Source: Nonomuraea soli (lineage in GTDB: Bacteria > Actinomycetota > Actinomycetes > Streptosporangiales > Streptosporangiaceae). From it: 64,000 nt of DNA. Location: NCBI RefSeq assembly GCF_013761175.1, contig NZ_JACDUR010000007.1:704376-768375 (forward strand). Reading direction: 5' to 3'. The notes below the pieces were generated by a model. The model ran no database searches. It was not told where the DNA came from and saw nothing but the letters and a program-made list of their open reading frames with translations. The translations under genes were made by a program, and so were the position numbers. Shown piece after piece: positions 16,974 through 27,500 of the stretch (its first letter is position 1; each line of letters starts with the position of its first letter).

Positions 16974-17282
16974 GTGGACGAGTATGCCGAACTGGTGCTC
17001 GAAGTGGTCGAGCGCATCCCTCCTGGCATGGTGATGGCCTACGGCGACATCGCCGAATACCTGGGTCAGGGCGGGCCCCGCCAGGTGGGCCGGGTGATGT
17101 CCCACTGGGGCGGCGGAGTGCCGTGGTGGCGGGTGGTGCGTGCCGACGGCCGCCCGGTCCAGGGGCACGAGCAGGAGTGCCTCAAGCACTGGCGTTCGGA
17201 AGGTACTCCTGTGCGTCATGAGAAAGCGGATATGCGACGCGCCAGATGGGACGGTTCAGCGGATTCTCAGGAAAAGTCATGA
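16974..17282 (+). CDS. alkyltransferase-like (ATL) DNA-binding protein
   Basis: A 102-residue protein with the O6-alkylguanine-DNA alkyltransferase C-terminal domain: IPPGMVMAYGDIAEYLG, an RQVGRVM recognition helix (arginine finger) and PWWRVVRADG. The acceptor Cys of the PCHRV motif is replaced by Trp, which marks ATL proteins that bind but do not repair alkylated guanine and flag it for nucleotide excision repair. The GTG at 16974 sits 7 nt after TAGCTT (16961-16966), a leaderless start. The same position in M. tuberculosis holds Rv3204, from memory. The last ~20 residues are charged and poorly conserved-looking. Confidence 0.87.
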   Translation: MDEYAELVLEVVERIPPGMVMAYGDIAEYLGQGGPRQVGRVMSHWGGGVPWWRVVRADGRPVQGHEQECLKHWRSEGTPVRHEKADMRRARWDGSADSQEKS

Positions 17283-17354
17283 GCTGCGTAGACGGTCCGA
17301 TGTAGGTAATCCGGTGGACGGCGACCACTAAGCTAGCCAGCACTGGAGAACAGG

Positions 17355-20198
17355 TTGCGAAAGGCGGTTTCGCCGATGGCCACCGGCGTCACACCCCCAA
17401 GCCTGGGCGGCGAGCGCCTGAGGGCTGTTCAAGACCTTTGCGATCGGGGCGAATCGCTCCAGGCGGTCATGACGGCCGTCGGGAGCGGCGGGCAGGATTC
17501 CTTCGACGCGGATGTGCTGAGCGGACCGCTCGGCGCCCGCATGGACCTGGCGATCAAGCGGGGAGGAGTCCGCAGACGCGAGCTCGTCGAGCTCCTGCGC
17601 CCCTACCTCGCGCAGGTCTCGCCCTCAGTCAAGCGCGACCTCCCGGTCGCGCGCCGCCTGCTGGTCCACCTCATCGAGACGCGTGACGTCGAGGAGCTCG
17701 TCGAGGGCGACACGCTGGTGAAGGTCGTCAACGCGGCCGCGGAGCCGTCCAGGCGCATCAGGCGCGGCCTGCGCTGGTACGCCGACCTGCCCTTCGCAGG
17801 CGAGCTGCCCGCGGAGCTGTTCCGGCTGCGCAAGTCCGACCTGGTGCCGGTCACGCAGATCGACGACATCCACTGGAAGGACGGCAGGCTCCACGTCCAC
17901 GGCCACGCCTACCTGGCGGGCCTGTCGGTGCGCAGCCGCCGCTTCAACCGCGCCACCGTCGTGCTGCGCGGGCCGCGCTGGCTGCCGCCCGTGCGCCTGC
18001 GCACCCGCCGCGCCCACGCGCCCCACGCCACCCACACCGCCCGCGAGGTCGGCTGCAACTACGACTGGTCGGGCTTCACCGCGACCGTCTCGCCCGCCGC
18101 CCTGCGCTGGCGCGCCTCCCTGCGCGCCCTGGTGAGCGGCATGCGCCGCCTGGTCCGCCGCCGCCTGGCGATCCCCGAGACCACCACCTGGCGTGCCGAG
18201 ATCGTCTTCTGGAGCCGCGGCGCCCGCGCCACCGGCCTGCTGCGCGGCGCCGCCATCGGCCGCACCGAGCGCCCCACCGGGCTGCGCGTGCGCGAGGGCT
18301 GGTGGGTGCGTCCCGTGTGGACCTCCGACCGGGCGCTCCAGGTCGTGCTCCAGCCCAACCGGGCCGAGCTCGCCGGGGTCACGCTCGACGACGACCGGCT
18401 GGACCTGCGGGTCCTGCTGCCCGGGCGCAACGTCACCAAGGGACACGCCCGGCTGGGCGGCCACCGCATCGCCGCCGACTTCACGCCCGTCGCCGGCGGC
18501 ACCCAGGTCCACATCGGCCTGGCCGTACAGTCGCTGGTCAACGAGAAGGACGGGCGCCGGCTCTGGGTCGAGCCCAAGGGCGACCCGGCGGCCTCGGTCA
18601 TGCTGTCCGACGCGGGAGAGACGCGGGCCGTCGTCGGCGACCGCGAGATCACCGTGCTGGGCGACCGCCGCGACCGCGTGGTCGTCTCGGCCCACCGCGT
18701 GCGCCCGGTGATCCGCTCGGTCTCGTGGAGCGCCTCCACGCTGGAGCTGCGCGGCCATTACCCCGACGTGTCCGGCGCGACATCGCTGACCCTGCGCCAC
18801 CGCTCCGGGCTGATGTACCACCTGCCCCTGGTCCGCGACGGCGACGACTTCTCCGTACGGCTGGAGCCCGGCTCGATGCCGCGCTTCGGCGAGACCGTCC
18901 CGCTGTCGTCGGGCACCTGGAACCTGTCGGTCAAGCACCCGTCGGGCGAGATCGTCCCCGTCCGCATGGACCACGCCGCCCTGCGCGACCTCGACGAGGA
19001 GCAGCGTACGGTCGGCGGCCACTCCTTCCGCCTGGTCTCCACCCGCTTCGACGTACCTGTGATCATGTCGGAGGAGGTGCGGCCCGCCGACGAGAAGGGC
19101 CTGGCGGGCACCCACCAGCTGCGCAGGGTCTTCTACCCCGCCCAGCGCAAGGAGCCGCTGAACGACGCGACCGTCTACGTCGTCAACGACGGCAGGCTCT
19201 ACGCCGACAGCGTCCGCGCGATCTTCGAGGAGCGCGTCAGGCGCGGTCACGCCGGCGAGCACATCTGGATCGTCAAGGACGGCGCGTTCACCGTCGACGG
19301 CGCGACCCTCGTGCGGGCGGGCAGCCGCGAGCACCACGCCGCCCTGGCGCGCTCCCGCCACATCATCACCAACTCCTTCCTGCCCACCTGGTTCCGCGCC
19401 CGCGAAGACCAGGTGGTCGTGCAGACCTGGCACGGCACCCCGGCCAAGCACATCGGCAACGACCAGTCCCACATGCAGCGCGACCCGCGGCCGCCGGTAT
19501 GGCACCGCCAGGCCGCCGAGGTGCGCGGCTGGGACCTGCTGATCTCCCAGTCGCCGTGGGCCACGCCGGTCCTGCGCCGGGCCTTCGGCTACCAGGGCGA
19601 GATCATCGAGGCCGGGCTGCCGCGCAACGACATGCTCTCCTCGTCGTCGGCCCAGGGCCGCGCCGCCGAGCTCCGCGAGATCCGTGCCCGTCTGGGGCTC
19701 GACCCCGATCGGCCCGTGGTCCTCTACGCGCCCACGTGGCGCGACTACGACCGCAAGAACGCCTCGGTGCGCCTGCCCGCCTCCGACGACTACCAGCTGC
19801 TGGTCAGGGCCCACCCGATGCAGGCCATGCCCCATGTGCCCGCGGGCGCGGTCGATGTGACGACCTACCCCGACACCGCCGACCTGCTGCTGGTGGCCGA
19901 CGCGCTGGTGACCGACTACTCCTCGAGCGTGTTCGACTTCGCGGCCACCGGGAAGCCGATCATCCTGTTCGCCTACGACCTCGACAAGTACGCCTCCAAG
20001 CGCGGGCTCTACCTCGACCTGCGCGAGCAGGCACCGGGCCCGGTGCTGTCGACGGCCGCCGAGGTGGTGGAGGCGCTGCACGACCTGCCCGCGATCACCT
20101 CGGCCTACGCCGACAGGTACGAGAGCTTCCGCGCGACCTTCGCCCCCAAGGACGACGGCAAGGCCACGGCCCGCGTCGTCGACCACCTCTTCGGCTGA
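17355..20198 (+). CDS. CDP-glycerol/polyol-phosphate glycerophosphotransferase, TagF-like
   Basis: A 947-residue protein whose C-terminal ~390 residues form a TagF-type transferase: VQTWHGTPAKHIG (catalytic His), SPWATPVLRRAFGY, GLPRNDML, VLYAPTWRDYD, LVTDYSSSVFDFA, ILFAYDLDKYASKRGLYLDL. It should polymerise or prime a glycerol- or polyol-phosphate wall polymer at the inner face of the membrane. The N-terminal ~550 residues are mostly beta-rich and unrecognised. The TTG start has GGAG 7 nt before it; ATG 17376 is the alternative. It is followed by a hairpin, so it is a single-gene unit. Confidence 0.88.
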   Translation: MRKAVSPMATGVTPPSLGGERLRAVQDLCDRGESLQAVMTAVGSGGQDSFDADVLSGPLGARMDLAIKRGGVRRRELVELLRPYLAQVSPSVKRDLPVARRLLVHLIETRDVEELVEGDTLVKVVNAAAEPSRRIRRGLRWYADLPFAGELPAELFRLRKSDLVPVTQIDDIHWKDGRLHVHGHAYLAGLSVRSRRFNRATVVLRGPRWLPPVRLRTRRAHAPHATHTAREVGCNYDWSGFTATVSPAALRWRASLRALVSGMRRLVRRRLAIPETTTWRAEIVFWSRGARATGLLRGAAIGRTERPTGLRVREGWWVRPVWTSDRALQVVLQPNRAELAGVTLDDDRLDLRVLLPGRNVTKGHARLGGHRIAADFTPVAGGTQVHIGLAVQSLVNEKDGRRLWVEPKGDPAASVMLSDAGETRAVVGDREITVLGDRRDRVVVSAHRVRPVIRSVSWSASTLELRGHYPDVSGATSLTLRHRSGLMYHLPLVRDGDDFSVRLEPGSMPRFGETVPLSSGTWNLSVKHPSGEIVPVRMDHAALRDLDEEQRTVGGHSFRLVSTRFDVPVIMSEEVRPADEKGLAGTHQLRRVFYPAQRKEPLNDATVYVVNDGRLYADSVRAIFEERVRRGHAGEHIWIVKDGAFTVDGATLVRAGSREHHAALARSRHIITNSFLPTWFRAREDQVVVQTWHGTPAKHIGNDQSHMQRDPRPPVWHRQAAEVRGWDLLISQSPWATPVLRRAFGYQGEIIEAGLPRNDMLSSSSAQGRAAELREIRARLGLDPDRPVVLYAPTWRDYDRKNASVRLPASDDYQLLVRAHPMQAMPHVPAGAVDVTTYPDTADLLLVADALVTDYSSSVFDFAATGKPIILFAYDLDKYASKRGLYLDLREQAPGPVLSTAAEVVEALHDLPAITSAYADRYESFRATFAPKDDGKATARVVDHLFG

Positions 20199-20214
20199 TT
20201 CATCCGCCGGCGAA

Positions 20215-20241
20215 CCTCCTTCCGGCCCGCCCGGAAGGAGG
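20215..20241 (+). terminator. terminator after TagF-like gene
   Basis: A perfect 11-bp stem (CCTCCTTCCGG, 20215-20225, with 20231-20241) closes a 5-nt loop. Confidence 0.65.
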
Positions 20242-20256
20242 CCTAGCGTGTGATCC

Positions 20257-21171
20257 ATGCCGACGCCCGTCATCTCCGTCCAGGCCGATCCCGCGAGTGC
20301 CGCGTCCTGGGCCGAGCTGGCCCGGCACGCCGAGGAGTCCGGCTACGCGGCGCTCCTGGCTCCCGACCATCCGGGCGACGGCGCCTCGCCGTTCGTGGCG
20401 CTGGCGTCGGCCGCCGCGCTGACGACGCGGCTGGAGCTCGGCACCTACGTCTCCCACGCGGGCGTGCGGGAGCCGCTGCTGCTCGCCTCCGACGTGGCCA
20501 CCCTCGACCTGCTCTCCGGCGGGCGCGCCAGGCTGGCACTCGGGGCGGGCCACACCCCGGCCGAGTGGAGCATGACGGGCCGCACGCGTCCTGACGTGGC
20601 CGGGCGGGTGCGGCGTTTCCTGGAGGTGGCCGAGGTCACCCGTGCCCTCCTGGCCGGCGAGACGGTCACCAGGGAGGGGATCGCGGTCGAGGCCCGCCTC
20701 GATTCGCCACGCCCCGTGCGCCTGCCTGTGCCCTTCACCTTCGGCGGCGGCAACTCCACCCTGCTGCGCTGGGCGGGCGGGCACGCCGACGTGGTGGGCC
20801 TGACCGGGCTCGGCCGCACGCTGCCCGACGGCCACCGGCACGAGGTGCGCTGGACGGGCGCCGACGTCGACCGGCAGGTGGAGCTCGTCGCGGAGGGCGC
20901 CAAGGACCGGCCGAGACCTCCGGAACTGGAGGCGCTGGTGCAGCGAGTCGAGATCACCGACGACGCCGAGAAGCTCGCGTCCGAGCTGGCGCCGGGACTC
21001 GGCATGACCGTCGCCGAGGTTCTCGGCTGCCCTTACCTGTGGATCGGCACGGTGGAGGAGATCGTCCAGGCCATCGACCGCGACCGCGAGCGCTGGGGCA
21101 TCACCCGGTACGTCGTGCGCGACGACCGGCTGCCCGCCGCCGACCGGGTGCTCGCCCGCCTGCGCGGATAG
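20257..21171 (+). CDS. LLM class flavin-dependent oxidoreductase (F420-type)
   Basis: A 304-residue luciferase-like TIM-barrel protein: EESGYAALLAPDH, LELGTYVSHAGVREPLLLAS, LDLLSGGRARLALGAG, PFTFGGGN, WAGGHADVVGL and a C-terminal ITRYVVRDD segment. Related actinobacterial proteins of this size use F420 or FMN; the substrate cannot be read from sequence. TAGCGT (20244-20249) lies 7 nt before the ATG, a leaderless layout. Confidence 0.87.
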   Translation: MPTPVISVQADPASAASWAELARHAEESGYAALLAPDHPGDGASPFVALASAAALTTRLELGTYVSHAGVREPLLLASDVATLDLLSGGRARLALGAGHTPAEWSMTGRTRPDVAGRVRRFLEVAEVTRALLAGETVTREGIAVEARLDSPRPVRLPVPFTFGGGNSTLLRWAGGHADVVGLTGLGRTLPDGHRHEVRWTGADVDRQVELVAEGAKDRPRPPELEALVQRVEITDDAEKLASELAPGLGMTVAEVLGCPYLWIGTVEEIVQAIDRDRERWGITRYVVRDDRLPAADRVLARLRG

Positions 21172-21315
21172 CGGCCACACCAGCCGAATCGGCATGGCCG
21201 CGAACGGCGTGTCGGGCTTTGCGCCCACCGGCGGACCGCTACCTTGGGCGAATCGTCGCGCCAGAACGGTCAACTCGGCACGATCTACCTCTGTGGTCTG
21301 GTGGAATTGAGTGTT

Positions 21316-24300
21316 GTGAGTGGTCAGACCTGGCGATTGGTGCGACGTGGGGGCGGGGGGCCGGTTGCGCCTCCTGTTCTCGACGAGCACCAGCGTGCGG
21401 TCGTCGAGCACACCGGCGGCCCGCTGCTCGTCCTCGCAGGTCCCGGCACCGGCAAGACCACCACGATCGTGGAGGCCGTCGTCGACCGCATCGAGCGGCG
21501 CGGCCTCGACCCCGAACGGGTGCTGATCCTCACCTTCAGCCGCAAGGCGGCGGGTGAGCTCCGCGAGCGCATCACCGGCCGCATGCGCCGCACCACCAGG
21601 ACCCCGCTGGCGCTGACCTTCCACAGCTACGCCTACACCCTGCTGCGTCGCGAGGCCGTACGCGCGGGCCTTCCCGTGCCCCGCCTGCTCACCGGTCCCG
21701 AACAGCTGCTGGAGGTCCGCCGCCTGCTCCACGGCGAGCTGGAGGACGGCGCGCGGGGCTGGCCCGAGTTCCTGCACGAGGCGCTGAAGACCCGCGGCTT
21801 CGCCGAGGAGCTGCGCGACTTCCTGTCGCGCGCCGCCGAGCGCGGCCTCGACGGCGAGCGCCTGGTCGAGCTCGGCCGTCAGTACGGCAGAGGCGACTGG
21901 GTCGCCGCCGGGCGCTTCTCCCTGCGCTACGAAGCCCGCTTCGACCTCGATCCCGAGCCGTCGCTCGACTACACCGAGCTGATCCGCGAGGCGGGCGGCC
22001 TGCTGGCCGAGCCCGACGTGCGGCGCAGGGAGCGGGGGGCCTACGACGTCGTCTTCGTCGACGAGTACCAGGACACCGATCCGGCCCAGGAGTTCCTCCT
22101 GCAGCAGCTGGCGGGCGAGGGACGCGACCTGATCGCCGTCGGCGACCCCGACCAGTCGATCTACGGCTTCCGTGGCGCCGACGTGCAGGGCATCCTCCAG
22201 TTCCCCGACCGTTTCCTCGACCGGCACGGCAACGCCGCTCCGGTGGTCGCCCTGCGCGTGTGCCGGCGCAGCGGCGCGGATCTGCTGGTGGCGACACGCC
22301 GGGTCGCCACCCGCCTGCCTGCCGCGCCCGCTCCCGACGCGGAGCCGGAGGCCCCCCGGCCGCAGGGCGAGTGGATCGCCCCGCCTCCGAGGAGGGCCAA
22401 GGGCCACCGCGACCTGATCCCCACCGACGACGCGGAGCCGGGCGAGGTCAAGGTCCTGCTGGCCGACAGCGTCGCCCAGGAGGCGGCGGTGGTGGCCGAC
22501 ACCCTGCGCAGGGCGCACCTGATCGACGGCGTCCCGTGGCACCGCATGGCGGTCCTGGTGCGCTCGGCGACCAGGCAGGTGCCGCTGCTGCGGCGGGCCC
22601 TGGTCTCGGCGGGCGTGCCGACCCTGGTCGCGGGCGACGAGGTGCCGCTGGCCCAGGAGCCCGGCGTGCGCCCGCTCCTGACCCTGCTGCGCATCGCGAT
22701 CAACCCGGCCATGCTCGAGGAGGCGGTGGCGGAGGAACTCCTCACCGGCCCGTTCGGCGGCACCGACATGATCGGGGTGCGCCGCCTCAGGCGCGCGCTG
22801 AAGATCGCCGAGAACGAGGCGATCCAGCTCGCGGAGGAGAACGGCGAACCGGCGGGCGAGGCCAGGTCCTCGGGCGAGCTGCTGATCGCCGCGATCAGGG
22901 ACGCCAGAGAGCTGACCAGGCTCGAAGACCACATCGCGCTGCCCGCCGAGCGGGTGGCCAAGCTGCTGGCCGTGGCCGAGGCGACCGTGTCGCAGGGCGG
23001 CACCGCCGAGGACGCCCTGTGGGATCTGTGGGACGCCAGCGGCCTGTCGCAGCGCTGGACCGAGCAGAGCCTGGCGGGCGGCGCGCGAGGCGCCCAGGCC
23101 GACCGCGACCTCGACGCCGTCGTGGCATTGTTCGACTACGCCGCGCGGTTCGTCGACCGGGTGCCCAAAGCGGGTCCCGAGGTGTTCATCGACGACCTGG
23201 CCAGCCAGGAGATCCCCGCCGACACCCTGGCCGACCGCGCGCCGGAGGGCGACGCGGTGAGGGTGCTGACCGCCCACCGCTCCAAGGGCCTGGAGTGGGA
23301 CGTGGTCGTGGTGGCGGGCGTGCAGGAGGGCACCTGGCCCGACCTGCGGCTGCGCGGCTCGATGCTGGGCGCCGAGACCCTGATCGAGTTGTCGGAGGGC
23401 CAGGCGCTCGACTCCACCCAGGTGGCAGCGGCCCAGCTGGCCTCCAAGCTGCTGGCAGAGGAGCGCAGGCTCTTCTACGTCGCCGCGACCAGGGCCAGGA
23501 AGAAGCTCGTGGTCACGGCGGTGGGCGGCGACGACACCGACGAGCGGCCCTCCAGGTTCCTGGCCGAGCTGATGCCGGGAGCGGTCGAGACGGCGGGCGT
23601 CGACGACAAGGCCAGATGGCTCAACATGTCGGCGCTCGTCGCCGACCTCAGGAGCGTCGTCACCGACCCGACCAAGCCGTCCAGGGTCAGGCAGACGGCC
23701 GCCCACCATCTGGCCAGGCTGGCCGCCGCCGGGGTCCAGGGCGCCCATCCCAACGACTGGTACGCCCTGACGCCGATCACCGACGACCGGCCGCTGGGCT
23801 GGCCCGACGACATCGTGCGCATCTCGCCGTCGGCGGTCGAGAACTTCACCAAGTGCGGGCTGCGCTGGCTCCTGGAGACCGCGGTGGGCGCGGCGGGCAC
23901 CAGCACCGCCCAGGGCCTGGGCAACGTCATCCACGCCCTGGCGGTCCTGGCCGCCACCGACCTGCCCAGCGAGGACCTGCTCGGACAGCGGCTCGACCAG
24001 ATCTGGAACGAGCTCGACTTCGGCGGCGTGTGGTTCAACCGCAAGCAGCGTCAGGTGGCCGAGCAGATGATCTCCAAGTTCGTGCGCTGGCACAAGGAGA
24101 ACCCGCGCGAGCTGGTCGCCATGGAGGAGTCGTTCACCGCCATGGTCTCCGAGGGCGTCGAGATCAAGGGCCGCGTCGACCGGGTCGAGCGCGACGACCA
24201 GGGCCGGGCGGTGATCATCGACCTCAAGACCGGCTCCAGCAAGCCCAAGGCGGGCGACCTCGACCGTCACCCGCAGCTCGGCGTCTACCAGCTGGCCGTA

Positions 24301-24573
24301 CTGCTCGACGCCTTCGCCAAGCACGGACTGACCGAGCCGGGCGGCGCCGCCCTGGTCCAGGTCGGCAAGGCCGCTGGCAAGAACGACGCCATGGAGCAGA
24401 AGCAGCAGGCCCTGGCCGACGACAAGGACCCGAACTGGGCCAAGGACCTGGTCGACACCGTGGCGCTGGGCATGTCGGGCCCGTTCTTCCAGGCCAAGGT
24501 GAACGACGGCTGCCGCACCTGCGCGGCCCGCGGCTCGTGTCCCGTCAACGACAGCGGAGGCCAGGTGTGCTGA
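21316..24573 (+). CDS. adnA: ATP-dependent helicase-nuclease AdnA
   Basis: A UvrD-like motor fused to a RecB-type nuclease. Walker A is GPGTGKT (42-48), motif II is VDEYQDTDP, motif III is GDPDQSIYGFRGAD and motif V/VI is AHRSKGLEWD. The nuclease domain near residue 960 has RVDRVERD and IDLKTGSSKP (catalytic D and K) with QLGVYQ. Four Cys (one near 846, then C-x2-C-x5-C and a last C near the end) probably hold an Fe-S cluster. AdnAB resects double-strand breaks in actinobacteria. The start GTG 21316 gives the expected short N-terminus; upstream GTG 21301 and TTG 21244 are possible. It overlaps adnB by 7 bp. Confidence 0.92.
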   Translation: MSGQTWRLVRRGGGGPVAPPVLDEHQRAVVEHTGGPLLVLAGPGTGKTTTIVEAVVDRIERRGLDPERVLILTFSRKAAGELRERITGRMRRTTRTPLALTFHSYAYTLLRREAVRAGLPVPRLLTGPEQLLEVRRLLHGELEDGARGWPEFLHEALKTRGFAEELRDFLSRAAERGLDGERLVELGRQYGRGDWVAAGRFSLRYEARFDLDPEPSLDYTELIREAGGLLAEPDVRRRERGAYDVVFVDEYQDTDPAQEFLLQQLAGEGRDLIAVGDPDQSIYGFRGADVQGILQFPDRFLDRHGNAAPVVALRVCRRSGADLLVATRRVATRLPAAPAPDAEPEAPRPQGEWIAPPPRRAKGHRDLIPTDDAEPGEVKVLLADSVAQEAAVVADTLRRAHLIDGVPWHRMAVLVRSATRQVPLLRRALVSAGVPTLVAGDEVPLAQEPGVRPLLTLLRIAINPAMLEEAVAEELLTGPFGGTDMIGVRRLRRALKIAENEAIQLAEENGEPAGEARSSGELLIAAIRDARELTRLEDHIALPAERVAKLLAVAEATVSQGGTAEDALWDLWDASGLSQRWTEQSLAGGARGAQADRDLDAVVALFDYAARFVDRVPKAGPEVFIDDLASQEIPADTLADRAPEGDAVRVLTAHRSKGLEWDVVVVAGVQEGTWPDLRLRGSMLGAETLIELSEGQALDSTQVAAAQLASKLLAEERRLFYVAATRARKKLVVTAVGGDDTDERPSRFLAELMPGAVETAGVDDKARWLNMSALVADLRSVVTDPTKPSRVRQTAAHHLARLAAAGVQGAHPNDWYALTPITDDRPLGWPDDIVRISPSAVENFTKCGLRWLLETAVGAAGTSTAQGLGNVIHALAVLAATDLPSEDLLGQRLDQIWNELDFGGVWFNRKQRQVAEQMISKFVRWHKENPRELVAMEESFTAMVSEGVEIKGRVDRVERDDQGRAVIIDLKTGSSKPKAGDLDRHPQLGVYQLAVLLDAFAKHGLTEPGGAALVQVGKAAGKNDAMEQKQQALADDKDPNWAKDLVDTVALGMSGPFFQAKVNDGCRTCAARGSCPVNDSGGQVC

Positions 24574-27500
24574 AGGAGACCCCCAGCCCCCTGAACCCCG
24601 TCGAGCTGGCGGGCAAGCTCGGGATCCTGCCGCCCACGCCCGAGCAGGCCCTCGTGATCGAGGCGCCGCTGGGGCCGATGGTCGTCATGGCGGGAGCGGG
24701 CTCGGGCAAGAGCGAGACGATGGCCGGGCGCGTGGTCTGGCTGGTCGCCAACGGGTTCGTCAGGCCCGAGCGGGTGCTGGGCCTGACCTTCACCCGCAAG
24801 GCCGCCGCCGAGCTCGCCCACCGTGTCAGGGAGCGGCTGGCGGGCCTGGCCGACGCGGGCCTGGTCGAGCCCGAGGTGCTCGACAACGAGCCGACCGTCT
24901 CGACCTACCACGCCTACGCCGCCCGCCTGGTCACCGACCACGCGCTGCGCGAGGCGCTGGAGCCCACGCTCAGGCTGGTCACCCCGGCGATCTCGTGGCA
25001 GCTGGCCAGCCGGGTGGTCGTCGGCTACGACGGTCCGATGGACAAGGTCGAGCTGGGTCCGCCGAGCGTCACCGCCGCCGTGCTGGAGCTGGCGGGCGAG
25101 CTGTCGGAACATCTGCGCGGCGCGCACGACGTGCGGGCCGTGGGCGAGTGGCTCAGGCAGGGGTACGGCAAGCTGACCGGCAAGACCACCCAGGCGCAGG
25201 GCAGGCCGCTGGCCGTGCACGACGCCCGCGAGCAGCTGCTGCCGCTGGTGGAGGCGTACGAGCGGCTCAAGCGCCGGCGCGAGGTGATCGACTACGGCGA
25301 CCAGATGTCGCTGGCGGCCCGCATAGCCTCCAACCACAAGGAAGTGGGCGAGATCGAGCGCGGGCGCTACTCGGTGGTGCTCCTCGACGAGTACCAGGAC
25401 ACCAGCCACGCCCAGCTCGTGCTCCTGCGCAGCCTCTTCGGCAACGGCCACCCGGTCACGGCGGTGGGCGACCCGTGCCAGTCCATCTACGGCTGGCGCG
25501 GCGCCTCGGCAGGCAACCTGCGCCGCTTCTCCCAGGACTTCCGCACCTCCAGCGGCGACGAGGCGCCCGTCAGGCAGCTGAGCGTCAGCTTCCGCAACGG
25601 CGACCGGGTGCTCGACGTCGCTGCCAGGGTCCAGCTGCCGCTGCGGATGGAGGCCAGGGAGGTGCCCGTGCTGGTGCCGGGCTCGAACCGGGTCGACAGG
25701 GGCCGCGTGACGTGCGCCTTCCACGAGACGGCCGAGGACGAGGCGAAGTGGATCGCCGACGGCGTCGCGCACCTGCTCGGCCAGGAGGTCGCGCCCGACG
25801 GGCTGCCCTGGGGTGAGGGGGAGCGCAAGAAGGCCAAGACGCCCGCCATCCAGCCCAACGACGTGGCGATCCTGGCGCGCAAACGGTCGCAGTTCCCGGC
25901 GATCAGGCGGGCGCTGGAGGATCGCGGCATCCCCGTCGAGGTCGTGGGCCTGGGCGGCCTGCTGACCGTGCCCGAGGTCAACGACATCGTCGCCACGCTC
26001 CGGGTGATCTACGACCCGACCGCGGGCGACGCGCTGGTCAGGCTGCTGGCCGGGCCGCGCTGGCGGGTCGGTCCCGCCGACCTCAAGCAGCTCGGAGAGT
26101 GCGCCCGCGAGCTCAACCGGGAGGCGCGCGAGGGCAGCAAGCCGGAGAAGGACCCGCTCGACCAGGTCGTGGTGGATCTGGCGGAGGAGCGCGGCAGCCT
26201 GGTCGATGCCCTCGACGAGCTGCCCGACCGGGAGGCGTGGCTGGAGCTGTTCTCGCCGCTGGCCCGCACCAGGCTCGTCGCCTACGCGCAGGAGCTGCGG
26301 GCGCTCAGGAAGGGCACCGCCCAGCCGCTGCCCGACCTGATCACCGAGATCGAGCGGCGCATGAGCCTCGACATCGAGGTCGGCTCCCGGGGCGGGGCCT
26401 TCGCCGCCCGCGCCGACCTCGACGCCTTCCAGGACGCCGCCTCGCGCTTCGCGGGAGACGCGGAGGACCCGACCCTGGGCGCGTTCCTGGCCTACCTCCA
26501 GGCCGCGGAGAGCGAGGAGTTCGGGCTGGAGGCCGGGCGCGTCGGCGAGAGCAACAGCGTCAAGCTGATGACCGTGCACGCCTCCAAGGGCCTGGAGTGG
26601 CCGGTGGTCGTCGTGCCGGGCATGTCGCAGCTGCTCAGCTCCAAGGGAACGGTCACGACCGGCAGCATCTTCCCCGCGACCCCGGTGATGAACTCCCGCT
26701 GGACCGAGAACCCCCGCAAGCTGCCCTACCCGCTGCGCGGCGACGCGGGTGACCTGCCGCGCCTGACCGGGCTGACCAAGGACGAGCTGGCCGACTTCGA
26801 CGAGCAGTGCCGCGAGCGCGACCTGCTGGAGGAGCGGCGCCTCGCCTACGTGGCCGTCACCCGCGCCCACTACCACCTGATCTGCTCCGGTTACCGCTGG
26901 GGGAGCGCCACCAAGCCGCTGGACCCGTCGGAGTTCCTGCTGGAGGTGCGCGACACCGCCGACCGCATCGCCTACTGGGCGCCGCCGCTGGCCGAGGGCG
27001 AGACGAACCCGCTGCTCGCCGAGCCGGCCGAGGCCACCTGGCCCGTCACGCCCGAGGGCCTGCGCTACGAGTCGGTCCTCGACGGCGCCCGCATGGTCGA
27101 GGACGCGCTCGTCGGCGCTCTGGAGATCGCCGAAGACCCGCTGCGCCCCTTCGACGACGAGCGGTTGCGCGCCTGGGAGCGCGACACCGAGCTGCTGCTG
27201 CGCGAGCGGGCGTCCTACCGTGAACGGACCGGGCTGGCCGTCGAGCTGCCGTCGAAGCTCACCGTGTCGTCCCTCGTCACCCTGGCCGCCGATCCCGGCG
27301 AGCTGGCCCGCCGCATCAGGCGGCCCGTCCCGCGCCAGCCCGCGCCCCTGGCCCGCCGCGGCACCAACTTCCACAAGTGGCTGGAAGGCCGCTGGAGCCA
27401 GCAGCGGCTCATCGACGACCTGGACCTCGATCTGTTCGAGGAGGAGGAGGCCGACGTACGGCTCGCGGAGCTGCAGGCACGCTTCGAGGAGTCCGAGTGG

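Noticed and set aside
22260..24566. N-terminal extension of adnB by 769 codons
   Set aside because: This part is a frame-shifted reading of adnA; the GTG at 24567 has a ribosome site and gives the normal AdnB N-terminus.
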